Source: Bifidobacterium vespertilionis
Lineage (GTDB): Bacteria; Actinomycetota; Actinomycetes; Actinomycetales; Bifidobacteriaceae
Assembly: GCF_008698145.1 (NCBI RefSeq)
Contig: NZ_RZNZ01000011.1
Coordinates: forward strand, 1 to 64,000
DNA length: 64,000 nt
Reading direction: 5' to 3'
Made by a program: the position numbers and the translations under genes. Shown here piece by piece: positions 19,119 through 27,344 of the stretch (within the stretch, counting starts at the first letter, position 1; each line of letters starts with the position of its first letter). Below the pieces are notes generated by a model. It worked only from the letters and a program-made list of their open reading frames with translations. It was not told the DNA's origin and ran no database searches.

Positions 19119-19143
19119 TATACTTTACTTAAGCGGTTCAGTT
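19119..19143 (+). promoter_or_regulatory. -10 box and LacI-type operator before the small membrane protein and epimerase
   Basis: TATACT (19119-19124) is followed by ACTTAAGCGGTTCAGTT (19127-19143), a variant of the cluster operator (AAGCGGTT for AACCGGTT) lying on the expected start of transcription. This ties the downstream two genes to the same regulator. Confidence 0.6.
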
Positions 19144-19186
19144 ACCGACGACGACGCTTAGCAACCAAGAATCAAAGGAGCCTCTT

Positions 19187-19405
19187 ATGTCTAACTTCGT
19201 TTCTGCCCGCATGTCGTCCAAGACGACTGTGGATTCGATCGTCTTCTTCATGCTGGGAATTCTTCTCACCGTTGCGGGGCTTACCATTTCGCCCGCCATC
19301 CCCACGTTCCCGGCCAGCGTGCTCGGCATGGTCGCGGTGGTGGTAGGTGTGGCGTTGGCTGCCAGCCTCTATGGTGCCGCCCTGTGCCAGGAGCTTAACC
19401 GATAA
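19187..19405 (+). CDS. Small two-helix membrane protein of the mannoside regulon, function unknown
   Basis: The 72-residue protein has two hydrophobic helices (about 19-36 and 44-64) joined by a short ISPAIPTFPAS loop, with short polar ends. AGGAG stands 7 nt before the ATG and the gene has its own promoter and LacI-type operator, so expression is well supported. I do not recognise the family. It precedes the epimerase gene by 79 bp on the same strand. It could be a small subunit or regulator of a transporter. That is a guess from size and context. Confidence 0.7.
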   Translation: MSNFVSARMSSKTTVDSIVFFMLGILLTVAGLTISPAIPTFPASVLGMVAVVVGVALAASLYGAALCQELNR

Positions 19406-19484
19406 ATAGCCGTGGTGGACACCGCCTTGCATGTGCGGAAGCGGTGGCAACGCCATTCGGGAAATCTGGCGAAAGGAAAAAACA

Positions 19485-20723
19485 ATGGGAACTCAATCCC
19501 GATATGAGCTCGGAACTCCGGAAAACAAGACGTGGCTCAATGGGCAGCGTGACTCCCTGATGGCTTTCGGCCACGCGTTCCCCGCCCCGACCGGCGGTTC
19601 GTATTGGCTGGGGGACGACGGCACTCCGTGGAAGGACCGTAATCGCGAAACGTGGATCACCTGCCGCATGACCCACGTCTACTCGCTCGCCGCGTTCACC
19701 GGGCACGACGGCGCCGAGGCGCTCGTGGACGCCGGACTGAAGGGCCTCACGGGCGAACTCCATGACAGCGCCAACGGCGGCTGGTACGCGGCCGTCACCC
19801 CGGAAGGCTGCCACATCGGCACCAAGCAGTGCTACGCGCACGCCTTCGTACTGCTTGCCGCATCCTCTGCCACGCTGCTCGGCCGCCCTGGCGCCGCCGA
19901 ACTGCTCGCCGATGCGCAACAGGTCTTCCTCAAGCGATTCTGGGACGACGAAATCGGCCTGTCCGTCGACACATGGAACGAGGACTTCACAGAACTCGAC
20001 CCGTACCGCGGACTCAACGCCAACATGCACTCGGTCGAAGCGTTCCTCGCCGTGTCCGATGTCACCGGCGACGAAACGTGGCGCACGCGCGCCGGTCGCA
20101 TCATCGACCACGTCATCGGCTGGGCAGAAAACAACGAATGGCGCATCCCCGAACACTTCCATGAGGACTGGTCGCTGGACCTCGAATGCAACTCCGACAA
20201 GAAGGACGACCAGTTCAAGCCGTACGGCGCCACCCCGGGTCACGGCATCGAATGGGCGCGACTCATCACCCAGTACGCGCTGAGCGCCCCCGGCCTTGCC
20301 GAGTCGAAGAAGACGCAGCTGATCGACGTCGCCGAGCACCTGTTCCGTCGCGCCGTGGCCGATGGTTGGGACGCTGACGGCGCGCCCGGCATCGTCTACA
20401 CCACCGACTGGAACGGCGTGCCCGTCGTGCATGACCGTATGCACTGGACGCTCGCCGAAGCGATCAACACGTCCTCTGTGCTGGCATGCGTGACCGGCAA
20501 GACGGAATACGCCGACCTGTACTCGACCTTCCTCAAGTACGCCGACGATTGCGTCATCGACCACGTCAACGGTTCCTGGTTCCATCAGCTTGACCGCAAC
20601 AACCAGCCGATCGGCACCGTCTGGCCGGGCAAGTCCGACCTGTACCACGCCACCCAGTCGATGATGATCCCGTTGGCCGACCCGTCGTTGTCCATTGCCG
20701 TCGCATCAAAGGAGGGCCGTTGA
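19485..20723 (+). CDS. AGE-family sugar epimerase/isomerase (mannose isomerase or mannobiose 2-epimerase type)
   Basis: The 412-residue (alpha/alpha)6-barrel protein is of the N-acylglucosamine 2-epimerase family. Recognisable blocks are WITCRMTHVYSLAAF, GLNANMHSVEAFLAV, RIPEHFHEDW and ATPGHGIEWARL, plus a late MHWTLAEAI that supplies the second catalytic His. Members isomerise mannose to fructose or epimerise reducing-end Man/Glc in disaccharides. After a GH2 beta-mannosidase, either activity would feed mannose into central metabolism. The start is ATG 19485 behind GAAAGGA. A strong terminator follows at 20821. Confidence 0.83.
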   Translation: MGTQSRYELGTPENKTWLNGQRDSLMAFGHAFPAPTGGSYWLGDDGTPWKDRNRETWITCRMTHVYSLAAFTGHDGAEALVDAGLKGLTGELHDSANGGWYAAVTPEGCHIGTKQCYAHAFVLLAASSATLLGRPGAAELLADAQQVFLKRFWDDEIGLSVDTWNEDFTELDPYRGLNANMHSVEAFLAVSDVTGDETWRTRAGRIIDHVIGWAENNEWRIPEHFHEDWSLDLECNSDKKDDQFKPYGATPGHGIEWARLITQYALSAPGLAESKKTQLIDVAEHLFRRAVADGWDADGAPGIVYTTDWNGVPVVHDRMHWTLAEAINTSSVLACVTGKTEYADLYSTFLKYADDCVIDHVNGSWFHQLDRNNQPIGTVWPGKSDLYHATQSMMIPLADPSLSIAVASKEGR

Positions 20724-20820
20724 CCGCTGACCTGTCGTTGACTCGACTTGTTGGTGACTTTTGACTTTGATGTCATGATCGGTTGATTCCGGTCTTCTGC
20801 TTGTCCTTCTCCTTATTCAT

Positions 20821-20872
20821 GGCCGTGCCGGTGTGCGTTTTCCCTTTTTCCCGCACACCGGCACGGCCTTCT
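20821..20872 (+). terminator. 17-bp perfect inverted repeat after the epimerase gene
   Basis: GGCCGTGCCGGTGTGCG (20821-20837) pairs exactly with 20852-20868 across a 14-nt T/C-rich loop. It is a likely bidirectional terminator for the mannoside cluster. Confidence 0.7.
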
Positions 20873-21045
20873 CCCGCTCGAATCGCTGGTCGTTCTCGGC
20901 GATGTCATTATCACCGTGATGACGCGGCAAGCGGTGCTGTTGCAAGGGCGCAACGCGGAGGAGATCCACCGGGGGCTGACTCGTTTCACTGACACCTTGC
21001 CGCGATTCAAAGGAAAACGATCCTGCGGGCGGCATCGTCGCTCAT
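20873..21045 (+). other. Possible gene remnant
   Basis: One plus-strand frame stays open here and reads like protein: LESLVVLGDVIITVMTRQAV, then LLQGRNAEEIHRGLTRF, before running into the ilvC-flank repeat. There is no start signal and I do not recognise it. It may be a decayed gene end carried with the rearrangement. Confidence 0.25.
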
Positions 21046-21160
21046 CAGGTTCAGTGAGCCCGGCGCGGCCCTCAGCTTGGCCGCATGAGCGTCGCCTAAA
21101 CGCGACTGAAGTCGTATGACAAAGGCCGCCATTCCGATCCCTATCGGTTTGGCGGCCTTT
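21046..21160 (+). repeat. ilvC 3' flank, right copy of the direct repeat
   Basis: Matches 3978-4102: CAGGTTCAGTGAGC, GGCCCTCAGCTTGGCCGC, GCGACTGAAGTCGTATGA and the GGCCGCC...GGCGGCCTTT hairpin (21121-21160). The CAGGTTCAG is the coding end of ilvC, yet no ilvC precedes it. It marks the right border of the 17-kb mannoside segment. Confidence 0.85.
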
Positions 21161-21204
21161 CGCGTCTTCGCAGACCAATCTCCGCAAACCGAGAATGAGC
21201 CGGG

Positions 21205-22318
21205 TCAGTGCTGCTGTCGGCGGCGCAGGTATTCACGCAGGAACGGCACGGCGAAATCGACTTCGCCACGTTCGGTTTCGCGGATGACATAGGCGTCGAG
21301 CAGACGCTTGCGGTATGTGGCGGCGTAGTTGTTGGTCTTGCCCATGCGGCGGGCGATATCGCTGGTGGAGGATGGGCCGTCGGATGCCGCCATCGCTTCC
21401 AGATACGCTCGGTCATTGCGTGAGAGTCCGTGCAATTCGGGAACGCATACGGCGTTGCCGAGATCGATTCGCGCTTCGGAGAGACCGTTGGCGACATCGC
21501 CGTCAGTGATGACGTCCGAGTTTCGCATGTCGGCTGCGTCCCAGATGTGGTATCCAACCAGCTGGATCATGTAGGGGTATCCGCATGTCGCCTCGGCGGC
21601 GGTGCGGAGTTGTCCGTCGTTGATTTCCATGCCGGCGTTTCGGAAGGTTGCGCTGAACGCGTCCTGTACGTCGCTGACCGGCACATCGGTCAGTAGATGG
21701 GTCTTCGCTCGGCGAAGGAATGCGATGACTTCGTCGTTGAAAAGGTCGGAGATCATCTGGGGGAGTCCAGCGAATGCGATGGCGATGTCGCGACGCTCGC
21801 GAATCTGATGCTGGATCGCCGTGGCCAGTGCAATCATATCGGAGCGTTGCGCGGCTTGCGTTTCATCTATGGTGATCAGCAGCCCGGCGTGATGCTTGGC
21901 GAGTGAGTCAAGCCGTGCGGACATGGCTTTACGCAGGGTTTCCGGCATGCGTTTGGGGGGACAGCTCCGCTTCGCCTAGACTTACGCTTGCGCCGGCGAA
22001 GCTGACGGCCGGCTTGATGGAGAACTTGTCGAGCATGCGGTCCTTGCTTCGCAATTCGAGGACGAGTCGGTCGCACAGGCCTTCCGAGGCGGTTTCTTCG
22101 ATGACATCCCATTTTCTGGCTCGGGCTTTGTCTCCGAATACGGTGAGCATGACCGTTTTGCCGGTGCCACGAGCCCCGGTGATCAGCATGATGCGTCCCG
22201 GCGCTCCTACGCCGTTGTCGAGACCTTTCTCGAAGTCGCGAATGACTTTGACTCGTCCGATGAGCAGGGGAGGTTCACCGCCGGCGGTCGGCTTGAACGG
22301 GTTTGCTGGTGTACGCAC
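21205..22318 (-). pseudogene. AAA ATPase (ATP-binding protein) split by a one-base frameshift
   Basis: The 5' part (from the GTG at 22318, behind GGAGGAG) encodes NPFKPT, then ITGARGTGKTVMLTVFGDKA with Walker A GARGTGKT. The 3' part (to 21205) encodes LLITIDETQAAQ (Walker B) and LSRNDRAYLEAMA plus a C-terminal winged-helix-like segment. The two frames meet at a run of six G on the plus strand near 21955-21961. Removing one base restores a continuous reading (GEAELSP-KRMPETLRK). The whole would be about 370 residues, like the stand-alone AAA ATPases common in actinobacteria. The break may be a real inactivation, a phase-variable tract or a sequencing error. Confidence 0.75.
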
Positions 22319-22345
22319 TATCTCCTCCAAAGCGTTGATATGAAG

Positions 22346-22384
22346 CCAAATCAAAAATATCAAAAATATCAAAAATATCAAAAG
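22346..22384. repeat. AAAAATATCA decamer microsatellite
   Basis: ATCAAAAATATCAAAAAT-type units repeat about three to four times just upstream of the ATPase start. The AT-rich tract contrasts with the surrounding sequence. On the minus strand it lies in the 5' leader of the ATPase gene and could affect its expression by copy number. Confidence 0.6.
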
Positions 22385-22794
22385 AGGTTGGAGGACAGGA
22401 CTTATTGGGTGTTGATCGGGGACGGCGGTTTTGCATTGCGGGCCTCGGATCGATTGATTGGCCGATTGATTGGCCCCGATTCCAACAATCGTCCCCCGCT
22501 GGCCCGTATCTCGGTCCGAATCTCGGGACGGTGTCCATAATCGGGGAAAAACGCCAACGTGACATGGCTCACGTTATGGACGCGAAGAGGGCTTTCGGGC
22601 TTTCACCTGTAGGATGGAATCCAGTTCACGAGGACACAATCCTCAACGCACGCACGTCCGGACACCAGCGCCCGGACACCCAACGCGCAGAATGGCATGC
22701 ATCCGTCTTGCATAATGCGCAACCACAACAACACCGTGTGCCGACCGCGCGAACCGTGTGTCGCGGAAGGTACGCAAGTACAAGGAGTGCTTAC
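22385..22794 (+). other. Upstream region of ilvC copy 2
   Basis: No gene is seen. Features are a 12-bp tandem CGATTGATTGGC (x2, near 22450) and a direct CCGGACACC repeat near 22661-22680. A CATAAT box near 22708-22713 could be the -10. It shares no clear regulatory sequence with the upstream region of ilvC copy 1. Confidence 0.35.
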
Positions 22795-23847
22795 ATGGCT
22801 GCACAGATCTGGTATGAAAACGACGGCGATCTCTCCGTGCTCGAAGGCAAGAAGGTCGCGATCATCGGCTACGGTTCCCAGGGTCACGCTCACGCGCTGA
22901 ACCTGCGCGATTCCGGCGTTGACGTGGTGGTCGGTCTGCGTCCGACCTCCAAGTCCGTGGAGTTCGCCAAGGAGCAGGGTCTCGAGGTCAAGTCCGTGCC
23001 GGAGGCGTCCGCCGAGGCCGACGTGATCATGATCCTCGCCCCCGACCAGTACCAGCGCAACATCTGGAAGAACGACATCGAGCCCAACATCAAGCCGGGC
23101 GCGGCCGTCGCCTTCGCGCATGGCTTCAACATCCACTACGGTTACATCAAGCCGTCCGAGGACCACCCGGTGTTCATGGTCGCCCCGAAGGGCCCGGGCC
23201 ACATCGTGCGTCGTGAGTACGCCGCCGGCCGTGGCGTCCCGGTCGTGGTGGCCGTGGAGCAGGATCCCCGCGGCGACGGCTGGGATCTGACCCTCGCCTA
23301 CGCCAAGGCCCTCGGCGCCCTGCGCGCCGGCGCCATCAAGACCACCTTCAAGGAGGAGACCGAGACCGATCTCTTCGGCGAGCAGAACGTCCTCATGGGC
23401 GGCGTGAACAAGCTCGTCGAGATGGGCTTCGAGGTCCTCACCGACGCCGGCTACCAGCCGGAGATCGCCTACTTCGAGGTCTGCCACGAGCTGAAGATGC
23501 TCGTCGACCTGATGAACGAGGGCGGCCTCAACAAGGCCCGTTGGTCCTGCTCCGACACCGCCCAGTACGGCGACTACACCAACACCGTCATCAACGAGGA
23601 CTGCCGCAAGCGCATGGAGTACCACCTCCAGCGCATCCAGGACGGCTCCTTCGCCAAGGAGTTCATCGATGACCAGGACGCCGGCGCCCCGCACTTCAAG
23701 GAGCTGCAGGAGAAGTACTCCAACGAGCGCATCGAGACCGTCGGCCCGAAGCTGCGCGCCATGTTCTCCTGGAACAAGGATGGCGTGAAGGACGCCGATG
23801 AGGCTAACTCCTTCACCGGCAAGATCGCCCGCGCCCAGGTTCAGTGA
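22795..23847 (+). CDS. ilvC: Ketol-acid reductoisomerase, copy 2
   Basis: The 350-residue protein is the same length as copy 1 and nearly collinear with it: [27 protein letters not shown] and [19 protein letters not shown] are all present. Differences cluster in the surface segments, for example QRNIWKND for [22 protein letters not shown] for [14 protein letters not shown], and [10 protein letters not shown] for [10 protein letters not shown]. It catalyses the same step of branched-chain amino acid synthesis. The two copies have unrelated upstream regions, so they are probably expressed under different conditions. The ATG at 22795 follows AAGGAG. A terminator follows at 23880. Confidence 0.97.
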   Translation: MAAQIWYENDGDLSVLEGKKVAIIGYGSQGHAHALNLRDSGVDVVVGLRPTSKSVEFAKEQGLEVKSVPEASAEADVIMILAPDQYQRNIWKNDIEPNIKPGAAVAFAHGFNIHYGYIKPSEDHPVFMVAPKGPGHIVRREYAAGRGVPVVVAVEQDPRGDGWDLTLAYAKALGALRAGAIKTTFKEETETDLFGEQNVLMGGVNKLVEMGFEVLTDAGYQPEIAYFEVCHELKMLVDLMNEGGLNKARWSCSDTAQYGDYTNTVINEDCRKRMEYHLQRIQDGSFAKEFIDDQDAGAPHFKELQEKYSNERIETVGPKLRAMFSWNKDGVKDADEANSFTGKIARAQVQ

Positions 23848-23879
23848 GCCTGACCGCCAACCCTAGGGTTGCCCATTAG

Positions 23880-23918
23880 GAGGCCGCCGCTCGGATTTCC
23901 CGGGTCGGCGGCCTCTTT
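23880..23918 (+). terminator. Terminator of ilvC copy 2
   Basis: GAGGCCGCCG...CGGCGGCCTC stem followed by TTT, 33 nt after the stop codon. Confidence 0.7.
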
Positions 23919-24012
23919 CGTGTTCGTCATTCTGGACGGGGTGGGTGTCACCCTGAGCGCAGCGCAGCCTCCCCCCGTGGGCGTCACCGAGCGCAGGGCG
24001 CAGCTTCCCCCT

Positions 24013-24183
24013 GTCATCCTGAGCGAAGCGCGTAGCGCGAAGTCGAAGGATCCTTAATACTCCCAAATAACCAATGCGGAATGACGAAGGATCCTTCGGC
24101 TACGCTCAGGATGACAGCGGGTGGATCGCTCAGGATGAAAGGACAATCTGCTCAGGATGACAGCGGGTGGATCGCTCAGGATG
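24013..24183 (+). repeat. Dispersed TCATCCTGAGCG palindrome plus a partial tandem duplication
   Basis: The full unit (24013-24115) runs GTCATCCTGAGCGAAGCG to GCTCAGGATGAC with ACCAATGCGGAATG inside, as in 421-523. Just after it, GGATGACAGCGGGTGG plus ATCGCTCAGGATG occurs twice (24109-24137 and 24155-24183), a short direct duplication of one end. The rest of 23919-24253 shows no gene. Confidence 0.7.
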
Positions 24184-24253
24184 CCGACTCAGGAATGGGA
24201 TGGAGGCGCCGCCAAGGGTTTTGTTCCCCGTGCCCAGTCCACATATCGTCCTC

Positions 24254-25360
24254 TCACACCTTCCGCCCCACCGCCCGCTGGCGTCGTCTGTATGCCCTCT
24301 GACGATCGCGCGCCTTCCTGCGCCTATCATCCCCCAACAGCGACCTGTATCGGGGCAGCGGAATGCCGGAGACGGTCGAGCCGAGCGCACGTCCCACTCG
24401 CTCGGCCAGCTTCGCGGGGCCATCGTCAGTCAGGATGTCGTCGGCGAACACCACGATCACCGTGTATCCGGCCGCGCGCAGTGCCTGACGTTTGCGTTCG
24501 TCCCAACGATATTGCCGTTTGTCGCGCCGATGGGCATCGCCGTCATATTCGATGATCACCTTCTGCTCCGGATATGCCGCGTCCACAGTGACGGTCATCC
24601 GGAGCTCCTCCAGATAGATTTGCCAATGCACGATTGGCCGGGCAAGGCCGTGCCGCATCAGCGAAAGCAGCGTGCGGCACTCCATGACGGAATCGGTCGG
24701 TTTATCGATCAGCGATAGCGCTTCCTGGCATTTGCGTTTGCCCGGAAAATCGCCTGTGCCATCCAAAAATTGCGCGGCGTCGGCAATCGTCAGGATTCTG
24801 CCTCCGGTGAAGCTGTAGCGAGCTGCGCTTGCCCGCAGAATGGCATCGAGCAGAGTCGTGGTTTCGATCTGGGATAGGAATGCGGAGAGGATCGCCCACG
24901 TCGTCAGCGGGTGCGTGCACGTGATGGTTTGCCCATCGTGGGACAGCGTGAGCTGTTGCAGCGTGAGCTGTTGCAGCGTGAGTGATTCGGGCAGATGCAG
25001 ATAGCGCGTCTTGCGGCGTGCATGGCGTTTGCTGCGATTGGTGTACAGCACATGGAAATCCGCGCCGGACAGTCTGGGACAGTGGGGCAGTTCGATGCGG
25101 CACAGTTTGAGCGCGGTGAACCCGGTGTACACCAGATCGCGCATGACCGTTGCTGATTGCATATGCCGTACGCAGGCATCAAGGGTTTCGCGTTGGATCT
25201 GGATGAGGGAGTTGAGCAGATAGTCGCGTGGAACGGCGGACTCGGTGGCGTTGGTGTTGTGATTCATGAGCTGAGCGTATCGCGGCTGCATATGCGGAAC
25301 AATTTCGAGATGGGCTGTGGACGAATGTTGATTTGCCGCCGTATGATGCGGATTCGCCAT
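24254..25360 (-). CDS. DUF559-like endonuclease-domain protein
   Basis: The 368-residue protein has a C-terminal PD-(D/E)XK-like region: TVDAAYPEQKVIIEYDGDAH, then DERKRQALRAAGYTVIVVFA. This matches the DUF559/Vsr-like nuclease domain frequent in actinobacterial proteins of unknown role. The N-terminal 200 residues resemble the helical part of AbiEi-like proteins but I cannot confirm that. An in-frame tandem 15-bp repeat encodes LTLQQ twice (24949-24983), so length may vary between strains. No good ribosome binding site supports the ATG at 25360; a start at 25266 (MNHNTNATES) is also possible. A DNA-repair or defence role is only an inference. It stands alone. Confidence 0.6.
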   Translation of the reverse strand: MANPHHTAANQHSSTAHLEIVPHMQPRYAQLMNHNTNATESAVPRDYLLNSLIQIQRETLDACVRHMQSATVMRDLVYTGFTALKLCRIELPHCPRLSGADFHVLYTNRSKRHARRKTRYLHLPESLTLQQLTLQQLTLSHDGQTITCTHPLTTWAILSAFLSQIETTTLLDAILRASAARYSFTGGRILTIADAAQFLDGTGDFPGKRKCQEALSLIDKPTDSVMECRTLLSLMRHGLARPIVHWQIYLEELRMTVTVDAAYPEQKVIIEYDGDAHRRDKRQYRWDERKRQALRAAGYTVIVVFADDILTDDGPAKLAERVGRALGSTVSGIPLPRYRSLLGDDRRRKARDRQRAYRRRQRAVGRKV

Positions 25361-25434
25361 GCATTATGGCGCCGCTGAGTGCGATGCAATCAGCTGTGGG
25401 CGTTGCGGGGCACTCTTGACATCACATTTGTGTC

Positions 25435-25653
25435 GTCACGTGGAGCGAATGGGCCGTCACGGGGAGCGGGGTGCGTCACGGGGTGCGATCGCTCCATGTG
25501 ACGGCCCTTGGGAGGCCTTATTTTCCAAGGGTTTTCGGAGTGCGTCACGGGGTGCGGCCGCGCCGAGTGACGGTGTTCGCGCCCTGTGACGGTCCGTTCG
25601 CGCCGAGTAACGCCAAGTTCGCGCCCGGTGACGGCCCATCCGCGCCCTGTGAC
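25435..25653. repeat. Mirror-symmetric array of GTCAC-NN-GGNGCG motifs (element A, copy 2)
   Basis: Forward GTCAC begins at 25435, 25456, 25475 and 25544. Reverse GTGAC (one decayed to GTAAC) begins at 25498, 25567, 25586, 25607, 25628 and 25649. The intervals 21, 19, 23, 46, 23, 19, 21, 21 equal those of copy 1 exactly, with one extra 21-bp step on the right. The core between 25503 and 25543 again carries AGGCCTT and GGTTTTCG. No gene is credible in 25361-25772. Confidence 0.88.
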
Positions 25654-25659
25654 GGAGAA

Positions 25660-25722
25660 CATGGCAAAAGTAAACGGCCGTTGGTATTCCACTGACATGA
25701 CAATGGAATGCCAACGGCCGTC
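25660..25722 (-). terminator. Terminator of the minus-strand small hypothetical gene
   Basis: Two 18-bp arms (25674-25691 and 25704-25721) pair with one G-U position around a 12-nt loop. On the minus strand they are followed by TTTACTTTT. Confidence 0.65.
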
Positions 25723-25772
25723 ACGATGATGATTGGCTCGGCTTGGACACCGGCCAACCAAGAATCACTGCG

Positions 25773-26240
25773 TCACTCGGCGTCGTCTTCAGCCTTGGCG
25801 GCAACCGTCGCGCCCTTGCGACGACCGCGATGCTTCATCACACCGGCGACGGCGTCGGCGACGTTGAAGATCACCACGTTCTCGCGCTGGTAGAAGTTGC
25901 CCTTGACGGACTGGTAGCTCACTTCGCCTTCCGGAGCCTCCTCAAGCGGGAAATACGGCTGCACCGCGGCAAGAACCTTCGGGGTCTTGACGGTGATGGA
26001 CAGCACCTGCTTTTCCGCTTCCTTGGAGAAACGCACGGCGTTGGCATCGCCCTTTTCGCACGGCGTGATGGCGATACGCTTGCTGCGATCGTTGATCAGC
26101 ACCTTGACATATGCCGGGTAGTTGAGCGCCTTGGCGGTTTCCTTATTGAAACGAAGCGCGGAATCGGTGACGGTCAGCTTGATGTTCAGTGACGGTGTAA
26201 CCGTGGTAATTTCATTAAAGCCCTGCAACAACGACGGCAT
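25773..26240 (-). CDS. Conserved small hypothetical protein with basic C-terminus
   Basis: The 155-residue protein has no membrane segment or signal peptide. The body (SLNIKLTVTDSALRFNKETA, then YVKVLINDRSKRIAI) looks like a compact alpha/beta domain. The C-terminus GVMKHRGRRKGATVAAKAED is basic then acidic and could bind nucleic acid. AAAGGAG 7 nt before the ATG and a terminator behind it show a single-gene unit. I do not recognise the family. The start codon spacing and codon pattern favour a real gene. Confidence 0.7.
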   Translation of the reverse strand: MPSLLQGFNEITTVTPSLNIKLTVTDSALRFNKETAKALNYPAYVKVLINDRSKRIAITPCEKGDANAVRFSKEAEKQVLSITVKTPKVLAAVQPYFPLEEAPEGEVSYQSVKGNFYQRENVVIFNVADAVAGVMKHRGRRKGATVAAKAEDDAE

Positions 26241-26435
26241 ATTGCACTCCTTTATAGCGGGTCATTACTTATATGAACAACGACAGTATAACATTCATTG
26301 CACAATGTGTGGTGCATATAAGAGATGACAATATGCTGCAATAAGTATTAAGTAGGTCGTATTTCGCGTCATTGCCAAGTCATTGCCCATAATGCCGCAA
26401 GCGTGCTGCGATCGCATTGCATGTTATGGGGGCAT

Positions 26436-26471
26436 GAAAAAAATCCCGGAGACCAAGTGGCCTCCGGGATT
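26436..26471 (-). terminator. Terminator of the small surface protein gene
   Basis: AATCCCGGAGG...CTCCGGGATT stem followed on the minus strand by seven T. 26241-26435 shows nothing else recognisable apart from AT-rich sequence likely holding the promoter of the 25773-26240 gene. Confidence 0.75.
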
Positions 26472-26505
26472 CTCAACCCTGAAGTTTGGGATTTCTATTA
26501 GCTAA

Positions 26506-27048
26506 TCAGCGGGTGTTCTGCTTGCGAACGGCGAACGCGGCGATGCCGGCGAGGGCCAGCAGAACAGCGGCGATGGCGTACGGAGCCACGGTGGCACCGG
26601 TCTGGGCCAGAGTGGCGCCAGACTTGGAGTCGGTGGTGGAGGCGTTGGTCACGGTGCCGGTGCCGGTGGCCGGGACCTTGGCGGAAGCGGTGTACACCTT
26701 GCCGGAGGTGGCGCCCTTGGCGGTCGCCGTGATGGTGGCGCCTTCCTTGACGGCCTTATCGGTCAGGGTGAAACGCAGGTTCAGACCGCCCTTGGCATCG
26801 GCCTTGAACGTGTAGGTCTTGTTGGCGATCTGCTCAACGTTGGAAACGTAATCGGTGTCGACGGTCACGTTGACGGTCTCGTTCGGCTCGAACGAACCCG
26901 GCTGGAACGTAACGGTGGCAACGTTGCCGGACACGGTGATGGATGCACCGTAGTCATCGGCGAAAGCGACGGTGGTGCCCGCGCTGACGGCAAACAGCGC
27001 GGCGATGGCGGCGACGATCGCCACGATCTTCTTCTTCAATCCCTTCAT
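26506..27048 (-). CDS. Small secreted protein with sortase anchor (LAQTG)
   Basis: The 180-residue protein starts with a Sec signal peptide (MKGLKKK, hydrophobic core, cleavage near TVAFA-DD). A beta-rich domain of about 100 residues follows (ASITVSGNVATVTFQPGSF), then a Thr/Ser-rich stalk (TGTGTVTNASTTDSKSG). It ends with LAQTG, a 20-residue hydrophobic helix and RKQNTR. This is the classic sorting signal for covalent attachment to the wall. LAxTG suggests a class E-type sortase. No sortase gene is in the window. A clear AAGGAG precedes the ATG. The ligand is unknown. Confidence 0.82.
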   Translation of the reverse strand: MKGLKKKIVAIVAAIAALFAVSAGTTVAFADDYGASITVSGNVATVTFQPGSFEPNETVNVTVDTDYVSNVEQIANKTYTFKADAKGGLNLRFTLTDKAVKEGATITATAKGATSGKVYTASAKVPATGTGTVTNASTTDSKSGATLAQTGATVAPYAIAAVLLALAGIAAFAVRKQNTR

Positions 27049-27344
27049 GGGTTACTCCTTAACAAACACGCCGGGGGATAAGCCCTCCGAATCTTTGATT
27101 ATTCGCGAGGGTCCCAAGTGATTTGGCTTTCCCCCCTACGCGGTAACGACTATACCACCCTTTATGACATCCGGGCAATCGGAAAAGTAACGTTCAAATG
27201 AACATGGTGTTGGGTGTTTTGCCTGCTTTTGCGGGCTTTGCGCTGCGGCACAGGCGTTGTCGGGGCTGTGCGATGGATGCGGATGCGTGCGGGCCGAGTC
27301 TGTGCTCGGCGTGTGGGGTTTATACCCCCGTCGGTGGTCGGCGA

